From assembly GCF_003999195.1 (NCBI RefSeq), contig NZ_RJVR01000270.1, positions 1 through 44,389 on the forward strand: a stretch of DNA of 44,389 nucleotides, in the 5' to 3' direction. A program made the position numbers and the translations under genes. Below the pieces are notes generated by a model. The model saw only the letters and a list, made by a program, of their open reading frames with translations. It had not been told where the DNA came from and did no database searches. Of this stretch, positions 1 through 7,815 are shown in pieces (the first letter of the stretch is position 1; the number at the start of each line of letters is the position of its first letter). The stretch is from Streptomyces soli (lineage in GTDB: Bacteria; Actinomycetota; Actinomycetes; Streptomycetales; Streptomycetaceae).

Positions 1-1475
1 GAGCGCAGCCCCGGCCGCGCCGCCCAGCCGGTCTGCCGTACGGCCGTGCCCGGCCGGGCGCCGGTCACCAGGTGGACGCGCACCTCCACGGCCCCGCGCG
101 CCACGACCAGGCTCACCACGTCGGCGTCGCCCGCCCGGGAGCTGGAGGCGGCCCAGCCGTCGCCGGCGCCGAGCGGCCGCAGGTCGGTGCGGTCGGTGTC
201 GGGCAGCCCGAAGCGGTTGTCGGCCGGCCCGGGACCGGTGGCGGTGGAGTAGGCAAGCCGCGTGTAGTGCGGGTCGTAACGGGGGTCGCTGGAGCCGTGG
301 TTGTGCAGCCGTACGATCCCGTCGGCGACAGTGCACTGGATCAGCCAGTTCGGGGCCCGCACGGCGGTAACCGCGTCGGCGACCTCGGCGGGGCCGGGCT
401 CCTCCACCGCCGTCCACACCTCGTGCTCCGGCGGGAGCAGCAGGCCGACGAAGCCCTTGCTGGCCCAGTAGGGCGACGCCGGGCCCGAATAGCGCTGCAG
501 CACGCCTTCGTACGGGCCGTGCCAGCCCAGCGACAGCAGCCCGTCGGGCCCGGCGGCGCCCCGGTCGAGGAAGTAGCGAAGCGCGCCGGAGGCGAGGCGC
601 CGGGTGGTGCCGGGGCTGAGCGGGGTGTGGCCGGTGAGGGCGCCCAGCCAGAGGGGCGCCACGGCGGCCATGCGGTAGGTGAGCGATCGGCCCTGGTGGA
701 CGGGGGCGCCGTCGGCGCCGAAGAGGCGGGCGTAGTCGGCGAGATGGAGCCGCAGCCGCTCGCCGTAGAGGGCGAGGCGGTCGGGGTCGGCGGAGAGCCA
801 GGCCTCCAGATTCGGGTAGAGGTGCATGGCCCAGCCGTTGTAGTAGTCGTAGGCGGGGCCGTCGCCGTCGGTGTACCAGCCGTCGCCCTGGTACCAGCGT
901 TCGATGCCGTCCAAGCCCTTGGTCACGGTCACGCGGTCGCCGAGGAACCCGGCGACGGTGACCGGGAACAGTTCCCAGTTGCAGGGTGGGGCCTCGGCGG
1001 TGACGGCCGGTCGGAGCCAGGCGGTGGCCCGTTCGCGTACGGAGTCGTCGAGCCGGTCCCAGAGCCAGGGCCTCGTCAGCCGCAGGCACAGCGCGATCGA
1101 GGCCGCCTCGACCAGCGGCTGGCTGCGGTCGGCGATCACCGGCCAGTCCTCGGGTGCGTCGCCCCCGGGGTTGACGGTCCCTGCGGCGAGCCCGTCCGCG
1201 TACCGCTGCATCAACCCTGACGGGTCGTCACCTCCCGCTCCCGCCACCCGGAAGGCGGCGAGCAGGAAGGTGCGGGCGTACCCCTCCAGCCCGTCCGACC
1301 GGGCACCCGACGAGCTGTGGCGGCCGCCGGGCAGGTGGTACAGGGCCCGTCCGGGCGTCGCATGCGGTTCGACGGCGGCCAGCAGCCCGTCGGCGACGGC
1401 CTCCCAGTGGGCGCGGGTCCAGCCGGTGCGGGGGCTGAGCGCCCGGTCGTCGGGCGGCATGGGGAAGGGGTTCAC
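1..1475 (-). CDS. DUF2264 domain-containing protein (partial, runs off the window start)
   Basis: The reverse strand stays open from about 1475 to base 1. The N-terminus reads MPPDDRALSPRTGWTRAHW, followed by a helical-barrel-like region and a beta-rich part, as in the DUF2264 family (about 600 residues); roughly the last quarter lies outside the window. The family is poorly characterised and is often found with genes for plant polysaccharide use, so a hydrolase or lyase accessory role is only an inference. Two starts are possible. GTG at 1475 has a GGGAAAGG ribosome site 13 bases upstream; ATG at 1460 begins MPPDD. GTG is preferred slightly. Two palindromes of LacI-operator type lie 100-135 bases upstream and suggest sugar-responsive control. 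No frameshift was seen in the parts translated by hand. Confidence 0.8.
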   Translation of the reverse strand, partial: MNPFPMPPDDRALSPRTGWTRAHWEAVADGLLAAVEPHATPGRALYHLPGGRHSSSGARSDGLEGYARTFLLAAFRVAGAGGDDPSGLMQRYADGLAAGTVNPGGDAPEDWPVIADRSQPLVEAASIALCLRLTRPWLWDRLDDSVRERATAWLRPAVTAEAPPCNWELFPVTVAGFLGDRVTVTKGLDGIERWYQGDGWYTDGDGPAYDYYNGWAMHLYPNLEAWLSADPDRLALYGERLRLHLADYARLFGADGAPVHQGRSLTYRMAAVAPLWLGALTGHTPLSPGTTRRLASGALRYFLDRGAAGPDGLLSLGWHGPYEGVLQRYSGPASPYWASKGFVGLLLPPEHEVWTAVEEPGPAEVADAVTAVRAPNWLIQCTVADGIVRLHNHGSSDPRYDPHYTRLAYSTATGPGPADNRFGLPDTDRTDLRPLGAGDGWAASSSRAGDADVVSLVVARGAVEVRVHLVTGARPGTAVRQTGWAARPGLR

Positions 1476-1570
1476 GATTGCCGTACGGCCTTTCCCGGGA
1501 TGAGGTGCGTGCTGGGTGACGTGGGTGTCGTCGCGCGGATGATCGGTCCGCGGGGACCATACCCTCAGGG

Positions 1571-1610
1571 AGCAAGCGCTTTCTAGAGTCCGTCGGCAAG
1601 GTTTCGAAAC
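1571..1610. promoter_or_regulatory. Twin palindromes, LacI-type operator candidates upstream of the DUF2264 gene
   Basis: AAGCGCTT (1574-1581), within a GAAAGCGCTTGC context on the reverse strand, and GTTTCGAAAC (1601-1610) are both perfect palindromes. The first resembles the core bound by LacI/CcpA-family regulators, and the second resembles TTTCGAAA operators of actinobacterial sugar regulators. They sit between the GNAT stop and the DUF2264 start, so they can only serve the DUF2264 promoter or end the GNAT message. No LacI gene is present in the window. Confidence 0.45.
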
Positions 1611-1613
1611 AGC

Positions 1614-2246
1614 TCACCCCAGGCCGGGTTCCGTCTCCCGCCCCAGATAGGTCAGCGGCCCCGCATCGGCCACCGCGATCTCATGGAACCCGACCCGGTC
1701 ATAGAACGCGCGAGCCGCGGTGTTCGCCGTCGCCATCCCGAGGTGGACCGCCCCGACACCCTTCGCCGCGAGCGCCGCCAGAAGCACCCGCATCAACTCG
1801 CGCCCGAGCCCCGCCCGCTGATACTCCGGCAACAGATCAATGTGCAGATGCGCCGGATACCCAGCCAACTCCGGCACGATCATCCGCTCCGGGTTCCGCA
1901 ACAGCCCGATCATCCCCTCCGCCGGCGTCCGCGGCACCCCCACCACCGCGGCGTACCGGTCCTCCACGTTCGGCAGCCACTCCTCCCGGAACCGCTTCGC
2001 GAACCCCGCCGTGTCCGCGGTCCCCACGATGTACCCCACCGCCCGGCCGGCCTCATCGGCGGCCACGAACGCCAACTCCGGCTCCAGCTCGGCGTACGGC
2101 CCCGCGAAGATGTCCGGCAACAGCTCCGGATCCTCCGGGTACAGGTGCCGCGCGTCGCCCCCCAGCTCCCCGGTACGTACACAGATGTCGTACAGCGCGG
2201 CCCGGTCCCTGGGGGCGTACGGGCGAATGACGGCTCGTTTGGTCAT
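1614..2246 (-). CDS. GNAT family N-acetyltransferase
   Basis: A 210-residue protein of the Gcn5-related acetyltransferase fold, predicted to move an acetyl group from acetyl-CoA to an amine. The substrate cannot be read from the sequence. The acetyl-CoA pyrophosphate loop is QRAGLG (residues 143-148), preceded by the beta-4 strand HLHIDLLP. The late motif ARAFYDRVGF (about 178-187) is the usual motif B. The start MTKRAVIRPY is chosen because the open frame further upstream belongs to the neighbouring frameshifted gene. It is about 170 bases from the AHSA1-like gene upstream and may be transcribed separately. Size and motif spacing are normal for the family. A peptide, aminoglycoside or small-molecule substrate is equally possible. 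Confidence 0.85.
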   Translation of the reverse strand: MTKRAVIRPYAPRDRAALYDICVRTGELGGDARHLYPEDPELLPDIFAGPYAELEPELAFVAADEAGRAVGYIVGTADTAGFAKRFREEWLPNVEDRYAAVVGVPRTPAEGMIGLLRNPERMIVPELAGYPAHLHIDLLPEYQRAGLGRELMRVLLAALAAKGVGAVHLGMATANTAARAFYDRVGFHEIAVADAGPLTYLGRETEPGLG

Positions 2247-2419
2247 GGGTCCAGCGTGAGTCCCGCGGGACCGCTCCCACAAGCCATGTGCATACGGGCG
2301 GTGCCGCCTGCGCCGGGGCGCGTTCGCTTCGTCTTTGGGGCGGGGCGCCGCCGGGGAGGTAGCGCGGCGGCCCCGACCCAGCCACGAACAGAACGCGAAC
2401 CCGGCGCAGGCGGCAGCCG

Positions 2420-3135
2420 CTACGCGTACAGGCCGTCGAGCCAGGACTGCCAGGCGTGCAGGGTCTTTTCGGCGTCGACGTCGTCCCGGAAGAGGTGGAG
2501 CGCGACCCCGACGGGGGCCCCGAAGGCGTTGCGGCCGAAGAAGCGGTACAGGCGTCCTCCGTGCGCAGGCCGACGAAGTCGGGGTTGAGGTAGTCCACCA
2601 CTGCGTCCTGCGGCTCGGTGCCGGGGAGGGCGACGCGCAGCGTGTCGTCCTGGGACGTGCCGTCGCCGATGCCGAGCTCACGGCGGAGCGTGGAAAAGCC
2701 GTCAGGGGCGGCCGAAGCCGCGGGCGCGTCCGTGGAGACGTACGTGACCGGGCGCCGGCTGAAGTGGGTGAGGTATTGGCCGAGGGTGTGCAGGTAGAAG
2801 TCGGTGTGCTTGCTGGCGCCGTCGTACTGGTTGTCCCAGTCGTCGGTGAAGATCCCGCTGTGGACGTAGCGGAACCACGTGGTGCCGCCGTCGCGGCCCT
2901 CGATGACGTGCTCCAGCTGGTTGAAGAAGCCGCCCTCGCCCGCGACGCGGGTGACGAAGTGGTTCGGCGGGTCCCAGACGGTCACCTTGCCGCCGAAGGC
3001 GGCGTCGCCGCCGACGCGCGGCTCGAACTCCATGGGCCAGAGCCAGCCGCCGGTGCCGGTGGTGATCGCGTCCCAGTACTCCTGCGGAGTGGTGGGGACT
3101 TCACCTTCGCGGCTGATCTCGAATTCCTTGGGCAT
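2420..3135 (-). pseudogene. SRPBCC / AHSA1-like protein, frameshifted near its C-terminus
   Basis: The first 194 residues (MPKEFEISREGEVPTTPQEY...) are an activator-of-Hsp90-homologue/START-type ligand-binding domain of about 238 residues. In the running frame the protein loses homology after RTEDA and continues as low-quality sequence to 2053, inside the GNAT gene. In the next frame the expected tail appears (LYRFFGRNAFGAPVGVALH...) and ends with LYA and a stop at 2420. Adding one G/C near 2551-2553 restores the whole gene. The start is 2 bases after the ArsR stop, so the pair is translationally coupled. ArsR-type regulators with an AHSA1-like partner are a common actinobacterial pair. Either a sequencing error or a recent inactivating mutation explains the frame break. 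Confidence 0.8.
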
Positions 3136-3137
3136 GG

Positions 3138-3743
3138 CTAGGACTCCTCGTTGTTCGTCTTGGGACTCTTGAGACTGGGGTGCAGCGCGACAACAAGACG
3201 GTGCTTGCGGCCGCTCTCCGCGCTCCCGTCGTGGTACTTGGCGACCAGGCCGCTGACGGCGTCGGTCAGGTCCGCCGCGAACGCGGCACGGTCCGCGGCG
3301 GAGGCGAAGCGGACCTCGCTGTCGATGGCGTACGTCGCGAGCTTCCGCTTGGCGGCAGTCGCGCCGACGATCAACTGGCCGACCTCCTGGACCAGGCGGG
3401 CGGCGAGTGACAGCAGCCAGCGCGCGGACAGCTGGTCCGGGGAGCGGGAGGGATCGGGCGCGACCTGGGGCAGGGCGGCCGGGGAGATGACGTACGAGGC
3501 GGCGGTCGCCCGCAGGACGCGCTCGGTGCAGTTGCCCTTGCGGCGTTCCTCGACGAGTTCGACCAGGCCGTGCCGCTCCAGGGCCTTGAGGTGGTAGTTC
3601 GCCTTCTGACGGGACAGGCCGGACGTCGCGGCCAGCGTGCTGGCGGACCCCGGCTGGGCCAGGGCGGCCAGCAGGCGGGCCCGTATCGGGTCCAGGCTCG
3701 CCTCGGCGGCAGCCGGGTCGTCGATCACTGTCACATCAAGCAT
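3138..3743 (-). CDS. ArsR-type winged-helix transcriptional regulator
   Basis: A 201-residue protein with an N-terminal winged helix at about residues 15-75: DPIRARLLAALAQ, then the recognition helix LSRQKANYHLKALERHGLVE, then the wing. No CxC metal-binding motif is seen, so it belongs to the non-metal HTH_20 type rather than to metal-sensing ArsR proteins. The C-terminal half (about 100-201) is a helical extension of unknown function. The start MLDVTVIDD is preferred over an ATG 15 codons upstream because the upstream stretch overlaps an inverted repeat that looks like the operator. It is the first gene of a two-gene operon with the AHSA1-like gene. Its effector is probably whatever the AHSA1-like partner binds, but this is inference. 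Confidence 0.85.
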   Translation of the reverse strand: MLDVTVIDDPAAAEASLDPIRARLLAALAQPGSASTLAATSGLSRQKANYHLKALERHGLVELVEERRKGNCTERVLRATAASYVISPAALPQVAPDPSRSPDQLSARWLLSLAARLVQEVGQLIVGATAAKRKLATYAIDSEVRFASAADRAAFAADLTDAVSGLVAKYHDGSAESGRKHRLVVALHPSLKSPKTNNEES

Positions 3744-3760
3744 GGGACCACCGTGCCACC

Positions 3761-3778
3761 GACAACTTTTTTTGTCAA
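3761..3778 (-). promoter_or_regulatory. Probable ArsR operator overlapping a TTGACA -35 box
   Basis: GACAA-(6)-TTGTC is an inverted repeat (3761-3765 and 3772-3776) with an A/T-rich centre, unusual in this GC-rich DNA. On the reverse strand TTGACA at 3778-3773 reads as a good -35 box. The ArsR start is about 20 bases downstream of the repeat, so autorepression is the simplest reading. Confidence 0.5.
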
Positions 3779-3818
3779 GGAAGTCCAAACTGTCGGAGCT
3801 GGGCAGAGGAGGAAGGCG

Positions 3819-5372
3819 TCAGTCGCCGGGTTCCACGGCCGCCGGAGCGACCGCCGTCTCGGCGGCGCCCTGCAGGCGCTCCAGGTCGGAGGGCCGGACC
3901 TGGATCACGACGAGCGCGATCAGCGCCGCCACGATCGTGAAGGCCGCGGCGACCAGGAACGCCGTGGTGATCCCGCTGGTGAGCACCTGGTCGCCCCATG
4001 GCGGAGGGAGCTGTCTGGTGCGCTGGAACACCAGCCGCTGGCCCGGCGTCGCCTGGGCCAGGAAGGAGGGCAGCTGATGCATGGCCTCATTCCGGCTGGC
4101 CGTGCCGAAGACCGTGACCAGGATGGACAGCCCGAGCGAACCGCCGACCTGCTGGGTGGCGTTGAGCAGCCCGGACGCCGCGCCGGCCTCGTGCGGGGCG
4201 ACGCCGGAGACGGCCGTCAGCGTCAGCGCCACGTACTGCAGGCCCATGCCGAGGCCGAACAGCAGCATCGGGCCGAGGATGCTGCCCGCGTACGTGCTGT
4301 TGATGTTGGTGAACGTCAGCCAGATCAGACCGCCCGCGGCGCTCAGCGCACCGCAGACCATGAGCGGCTTCGGGCCGAACCTGGGCAACTGCCGGGAGGA
4401 GATCCCGGCGCCCACCACGATGACCGCGCTCACGGGGAGAAATGCCAGCCCCGCTTCGAGCGGGCTGAAATGCAGAACGTCCTGCACGAAGAGTGTGAGG
4501 AAGAAGAACATGCCGAAGATCGCGGCGGCGAAGCTCAGCATGATTCCGTACGTTCCCGCCCGGTTGCGGTCGGCGAACATGTGCATCGGCGTGATCGGCC
4601 GACTCGTACGCCTTTCAATCGCGATGAAGGCGGCGAGCAGCACCACGGCCATCGCGAATGCGCCGATGGTCAGCGGATTACGCCAGCCCTCCTGGGCGGC
4701 GCGGATGAATCCGTAGACGAGCGAGGCCATGCCGAGTGTCGAGGTGAATGCTCCGGCGATGTCGAAGCGGCCCGGGTGGCGGGCGGACTCCTTGATGGCG
4801 CGGGGCGCGGCGAGGGCGATGATGATGGCGATCGGCGCATTGACGAAGAAGACCCAGCGCCAGTTGAGCCATTCGACGAGGATCCCGCCCGCCAGCAGCC
4901 CGATCGCGCCACCGCCGGCCGACACGGCGGAGAAGACCCCGAACGCGCGGTTGCGGGCCGGGCCTTCGGTGAAGGTCGTGGTGATCAGCGCGAGCGCGGT
5001 GGGGGACGCGATGGCACCGCCAACGCCCTGCAGGGCGCGGGCAGCGAGGAGTTCGCCGGAATTCTGGGCGAAGCCGCCGATCAGTGACGCCAGGGCGAAG
5101 AGCAGGACGCCGAAGATGAAGACCCGCCTGCGGCCCAGGATGTCGCCGGCGCGGCCTCCGAGGAGGAGCAGGCCGCCGAAAGTCAGTGTGTAGGCGTTGA
5201 GTACCCAGGACAGGCCGGTGGTGGAGAAATTCAGTGCGGTCTGGATGTGCGGCAGCGCGATGTTCACGATGGTGATGTCGAGCACCACCATCAGCTGACA
5301 GGAGGCGATGACGGCGAGTGCGGCGCCATTACGTCCCGTGCGTTCTGTTGTCTTCTGCGTCGAGGTCGTCAT
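3819..5372 (-). CDS. DHA2-type MFS drug/proton antiporter
   Basis: A 517-residue membrane protein with the length and hydrophobic pattern of the 14-helix DHA2 (EmrB/QacA) branch of the major facilitator superfamily. Helix 1 carries LDITIVNIALPHI (residues 31-43, motif D1), and the loop after helix 2 carries motif A, GGRAGDILGRRR (72-83). The family exports hydrophobic drugs, dyes or natural products by proton exchange across the cell membrane. The start MTTSTQKTTERTG has an AGAGGG ribosome site. It is a single gene: an 8-bp-arm inverted repeat typical of TetR operators lies 28 bases upstream, but no TetR gene is next to it. The exported compound cannot be predicted. Confidence 0.9.
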   Translation of the reverse strand: MTTSTQKTTERTGRNGAALAVIASCQLMVVLDITIVNIALPHIQTALNFSTTGLSWVLNAYTLTFGGLLLLGGRAGDILGRRRVFIFGVLLFALASLIGGFAQNSGELLAARALQGVGGAIASPTALALITTTFTEGPARNRAFGVFSAVSAGGGAIGLLAGGILVEWLNWRWVFFVNAPIAIIIALAAPRAIKESARHPGRFDIAGAFTSTLGMASLVYGFIRAAQEGWRNPLTIGAFAMAVVLLAAFIAIERRTSRPITPMHMFADRNRAGTYGIMLSFAAAIFGMFFFLTLFVQDVLHFSPLEAGLAFLPVSAVIVVGAGISSRQLPRFGPKPLMVCGALSAAGGLIWLTFTNINSTYAGSILGPMLLFGLGMGLQYVALTLTAVSGVAPHEAGAASGLLNATQQVGGSLGLSILVTVFGTASRNEAMHQLPSFLAQATPGQRLVFQRTRQLPPPWGDQVLTSGITTAFLVAAAFTIVAALIALVVIQVRPSDLERLQGAAETAVAPAAVEPGD

Positions 5373-5399
5373 GGCGACCCTCTGCCTGTTGCCGGCTCC

Positions 5400-5419
5400 A
5401 GTGAACGGTGGCGTTCACT
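5400..5419. promoter_or_regulatory. TetR-type operator upstream of the MFS gene
   Basis: AGTGAACG-GTGG-CGTTCACT is a perfect inverted repeat with 8-base arms and a 4-base centre. It lies 28 bases before the MFS start and fits the size and GTTCAC half-site of many TetR-family operators. Neither neighbour of the MFS gene encodes a TetR protein, so the regulator must act from elsewhere. Confidence 0.6.
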
Positions 5420-5458
5420 TGCCCAACGCTAGAACCCCGCTCCCCTGATCGCAATTTC

Positions 5459-6199
5459 TCACCCGTATGGGTCCTTGGGCTCGGCGATGCGTGTGACGTC
5501 CGACGCGTCCAGCGCGGCGCGGGCCGCGTCGGTGCCGACCTTTCCGGTGGGCCGCCACCGGCCGGTCGCGGTGACCCACGCGTCGGCGGGCGGGGCCGTG
5601 GCGCCGTGCATCTCGACCTTGAGCACTTGTGCGTCGGCCGCGCAGCAGGTGACGACCAGGCGGCTGAGGTACCAGGTGCCGCCGCTGCCGGGGGTGACGA
5701 AGCCGGTGAGCCGGACCGTACGGCCCTTCATGGACTGGCCGGTGTCCCAGATCGCGCGGGAGGTGAACTCGCTGAGGGACAGGTCGACGGTGCCGCCGCT
5801 CTTGAGGGCCGGGAAGCCGCCGGCGCCTGCTGTGCTGCTGCGGGCTTGGGTGTTGTCGTCGCGGGAGGCGGTGTACGAGCCGAGGGCGGGCGGCGCGAAG
5901 AACAGCAGGGTCAGGGCGGGGACGTAGAGCAGCCAGGCGACGCGCGGGCCCTTGGAGTGGTCGTGGCCGTGGGCCTCGGACTCGCCGTGGTGTTCGTGCT
6001 CGGGCTCGGGCCGGCTGAAGGGGAAGCCGTCGCGGGCGGCGCCGATGATGCCGAGCACCACCAGCACCACGCCGGAGGCGATGAGCGGGATCCGCAGCCC
6101 GGGCTGGACATAACGCAGATACACCTCGGTGAACAGCGAGATGTGCAGCATGCCGGCGCCTGCCAGCAGCAGCAGAAGGACCTGCAGATTGCGCCTCAC
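5459..6199 (-). CDS. TIGR03943 family permease subunit (DUF1980)
   Basis: A 246-residue protein that pairs with the permease encoded just upstream. It has two N-terminal membrane helices (about residues 6-22 and 37-54) and then a histidine/glutamate-rich loop (66-82, PEPEHEHHGESEAHGHDH) suited to binding a transition metal. A third helix (about 88-104) follows, then an external domain with the family motif VTCCAADAQ. The GTG start at 6199 overlaps the permease stop (GTGA), so the two are translationally coupled, and the normal TIGR03943 start region (RRNLQVLLLLL) matches. The pair corresponds to Bacillus YcgQ/YcgR-type proteins, whose transported substrate is not established. The His-rich loop makes a metal plausible. 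Confidence 0.85.
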   Translation of the reverse strand: MRRNLQVLLLLLAGAGMLHISLFTEVYLRYVQPGLRIPLIASGVVLVVLGIIGAARDGFPFSRPEPEHEHHGESEAHGHDHSKGPRVAWLLYVPALTLLFFAPPALGSYTASRDDNTQARSSTAGAGGFPALKSGGTVDLSLSEFTSRAIWDTGQSMKGRTVRLTGFVTPGSGGTWYLSRLVVTCCAADAQVLKVEMHGATAPPADAWVTATGRWRPTGKVGTDAARAALDASDVTRIAEPKDPYG

Positions 6200-7248
6200 A
6201 GCAACCACCACCCCACGAGCGAGCTGCACGCCAACGCCATGAACCACGTCGCCGTGGAGAACCGCATCGCGAAGGCGCGCCCGAAGGTGCCCGACTGCAA
6301 TGCGATCAGTTTCAGGTCCACCATCGGCCCGACCACCATGAAGGCCAGCCGCGCGGTCGGCGAGAAGCCGGTCAGCGAGGCGGCCACGAAGGCGTCGGCC
6401 TCCGAGCACACGGCGAGGATCACGGCCAGCAGTGCCAGGGCGGGGACCGCCAGCCAGGGCGCGTCGGTGAAGAGCCGCAGCACGGAGTGCGGGACGGTGA
6501 CGTTGAAGGTCGCGGCACCCGCGGCCCCCAGCACCAGGAAGCCCCCTGCATGCAGGAAGTCGTGCTGCAGGCTCTGCCGGAACTCCTCGCCCCGCCTGGC
6601 GCCGGCCGTGTGCCCGGTCGGCCCCTTCGGCAGCCGCAGCCACTCCTCGCGCCCCGCCCGCACCCACAGCCAGCCCATCGCGACCGACGTGGCGAGCGAA
6701 GCCACCAGCCGGGCCAGCACCATCTCCGGACTCTTGGGGAACGCGATTCCCGTCGCCACCAGCACCACCGGGTTGATCGCCGGCGCCGACAACAAAAACG
6801 CCAGCGCCGCCGCCGGGGCCACCCCCCGCCGCATCAGACTCCCCGCCACCGGCACCGACGCGCACTCACACCCCGGCAGCACCACCCCGGCCAGGCCCGC
6901 CACCGGCACCGCCAGCGCCTGATTGCGCGGCAGCGCCTTGGCGAACACCGACGCCGGTACGAAAGTCGCGATCGCCGCAGACACCAGCGTCCCCAGCAGC
7001 AGGAAGGGCACCCCCTGCACCACGATCGCCGTGAACACCGTCCGCCAGGCCCGGACCGCCCCGCCGTCCGCCCACAGCACCGCCTCCGGCCCCAGCACCA
7101 TCACCACGGTGCCGATGACGGCCAGGCACACCAGCCCGACCCCGGCCAGCACCACCCCCCGCACGGCCGTCCCCACGCCTCCGGCCATCTCACGCCGAGC
7201 CGCGGGGAGTTCGTCCTCTGCCACGTCGCTCATTTCCCGTACGTCCAT
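6196..7248 (-). CDS. Permease of the DUF318 (YraQ/ArsP-like) family
   Basis: A 350-residue integral membrane protein with about eight hydrophobic segments. The signature PGCECASVPV (residues 125-134) with its two cysteines is diagnostic of the DUF318 permease family, which includes the ArsP organoarsenical exporters. The second half repeats the topology (motif SEADAFVAASL near 290). Two starts are possible: ATG 7248 (MDVREMSDVAEDE, with GGGG just upstream) or ATG 7233 (MSDVAEDE). The former is used here. The gene ends in a 4-base overlap with the TIGR03943 gene, and the two products are expected to form one complex. No Zur- or ArsR-like box was recognised in the short upstream stretch. Confidence 0.88.
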   Translation of the reverse strand: MDVREMSDVAEDELPAARREMAGGVGTAVRGVVLAGVGLVCLAVIGTVVMVLGPEAVLWADGGAVRAWRTVFTAIVVQGVPFLLLGTLVSAAIATFVPASVFAKALPRNQALAVPVAGLAGVVLPGCECASVPVAGSLMRRGVAPAAALAFLLSAPAINPVVLVATGIAFPKSPEMVLARLVASLATSVAMGWLWVRAGREEWLRLPKGPTGHTAGARRGEEFRQSLQHDFLHAGGFLVLGAAGAATFNVTVPHSVLRLFTDAPWLAVPALALLAVILAVCSEADAFVAASLTGFSPTARLAFMVVGPMVDLKLIALQSGTFGRAFAMRFSTATWFMALACSSLVGWWLL

Positions 7249-7331
7249 CAGGCCCCACAGGCTAGCGGGCACACCGCAGCGACATGCAGAGGTCCGGCGC
7301 CTGTGCGGTGGGGCCGGCTGGGGGCGGGCGA

Positions 7332-7680
7332 TCAGGTGGTCGCCAGACGGAGCGTGAGCGCGGCGATGGCGAGGACGAGAGGGATCGCCGCGTTCGTCGC
7401 GGGATCGCGGACGCGCAGGTGGGAGCCGACCGCGCCGATGAAGTAGAGGATGACGCCGATGGCGGCGCGACACCGAGCGGCCACCAGAACAGGCCGATGA
7501 GGAGGCCGACGGCGCCGGCGGCCTCGGCGGTGGCCAGGAGCCAGAGTTTGTCGAGGGGGAAGCCAACGGTTCGCATGACCTTGAACTGGGCGGGGTTCTT
7601 GCGGAGTTTGCCGGTGGCCGAGAGCAGCAGGAACGCGGCGAGCAGGGCGGAGACGATGGCGGTGGCGGTGAACGCCGGGC
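7332..7680 (-). pseudogene. DoxX family protein remnant (frameshift, no start codon)
   Basis: Three frames together give a DoxX-like membrane protein. FTATAIVSALLAAFLLLS starts the first helix, then MRTVGFPLDKLWLLATAEAA and GLLIGLFWWPLGVA follow, and after a frame change GVILYFIGAVGSHLRVRD to LRLATT and a stop at 7332. One missing G/C near 7466-7472 accounts for the frame change. Upstream of the first helix the frame has no ATG, GTG or TTG before a stop. The expected GTG before TTCACC reads GCG, so the 5' end is also lost. The break coincides with the tail of an unrelated plus-strand gene, which suggests a deletion joint near 7680. Start and frame damage together favour a true pseudogene. Confidence 0.72.
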
Positions 7681-7755
7681 TGGGCGCGCAGGATCAACGA
7701 CCGGCGGGCGAGCGCCGACTTCGACTGGTTCGAGCTGCGCGGCCTGACACCGTGA
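7681..7755 (+). pseudogene. C-terminal tail of an unidentified gene
   Basis: The frame WARRINDRRASADFDWFELRG, then LTP and TGA at 7753-7755, is immediately followed by a strong hairpin terminator, as expected at the end of a real gene. Only about 25 residues remain before the frame runs into the DoxX relic and a stop, so the rest appears to have been deleted. The family is not recognised. It could be a chance frame, but its polar, tryptophan-containing character and the terminator directly after the stop argue for a relic. Confidence 0.35.
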
Positions 7756-7757
7756 GA

Positions 7758-7795
7758 GAGCGCCGCCGGGCCCGGGCAGGGGGGCGGCGGCGCTC
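7758..7795. terminator. Hairpin terminator
   Basis: GAGCGCCGCC (7758-7767) pairs perfectly with GGCGGCGCTC (7786-7795) across an 18-base loop that itself contains CGGGCCCG. It lies between the plus-strand tail ending at 7755 and the end of the cysteine-rich gene at 7816, and can serve both directions. There is no T-run, as is usual in this genus. Confidence 0.6.
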
Positions 7796-7815
7796 CGTCA
7801 CGCTGAGGCCTGCGG

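Noticed and set aside
72..1220. Long plus-strand open frame opposite the DUF2264 gene
   Set aside because: Glycine/alanine/valine-rich shadow with no domain; the reverse strand encodes a recognisable family in a continuous frame.
2053..3135. 360-residue continuous frame starting as the AHSA1-like protein
   Set aside because: The last 165 residues are out-of-frame read-through into the GNAT gene; the expected tail is present one frame over, so this is a frameshift product.
3570..5087. 505-codon plus-strand frame opposite the MFS exporter
   Set aside because: Composition is that of an antisense shadow in high-GC DNA; the reverse strand has a full MFS protein with motif A.
7249..7331. A Zur box or other metal operator before the permease pair
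   Set aside because: Searched by eye for TGAAAATGATTTTCA-like sequence; nothing close was found.
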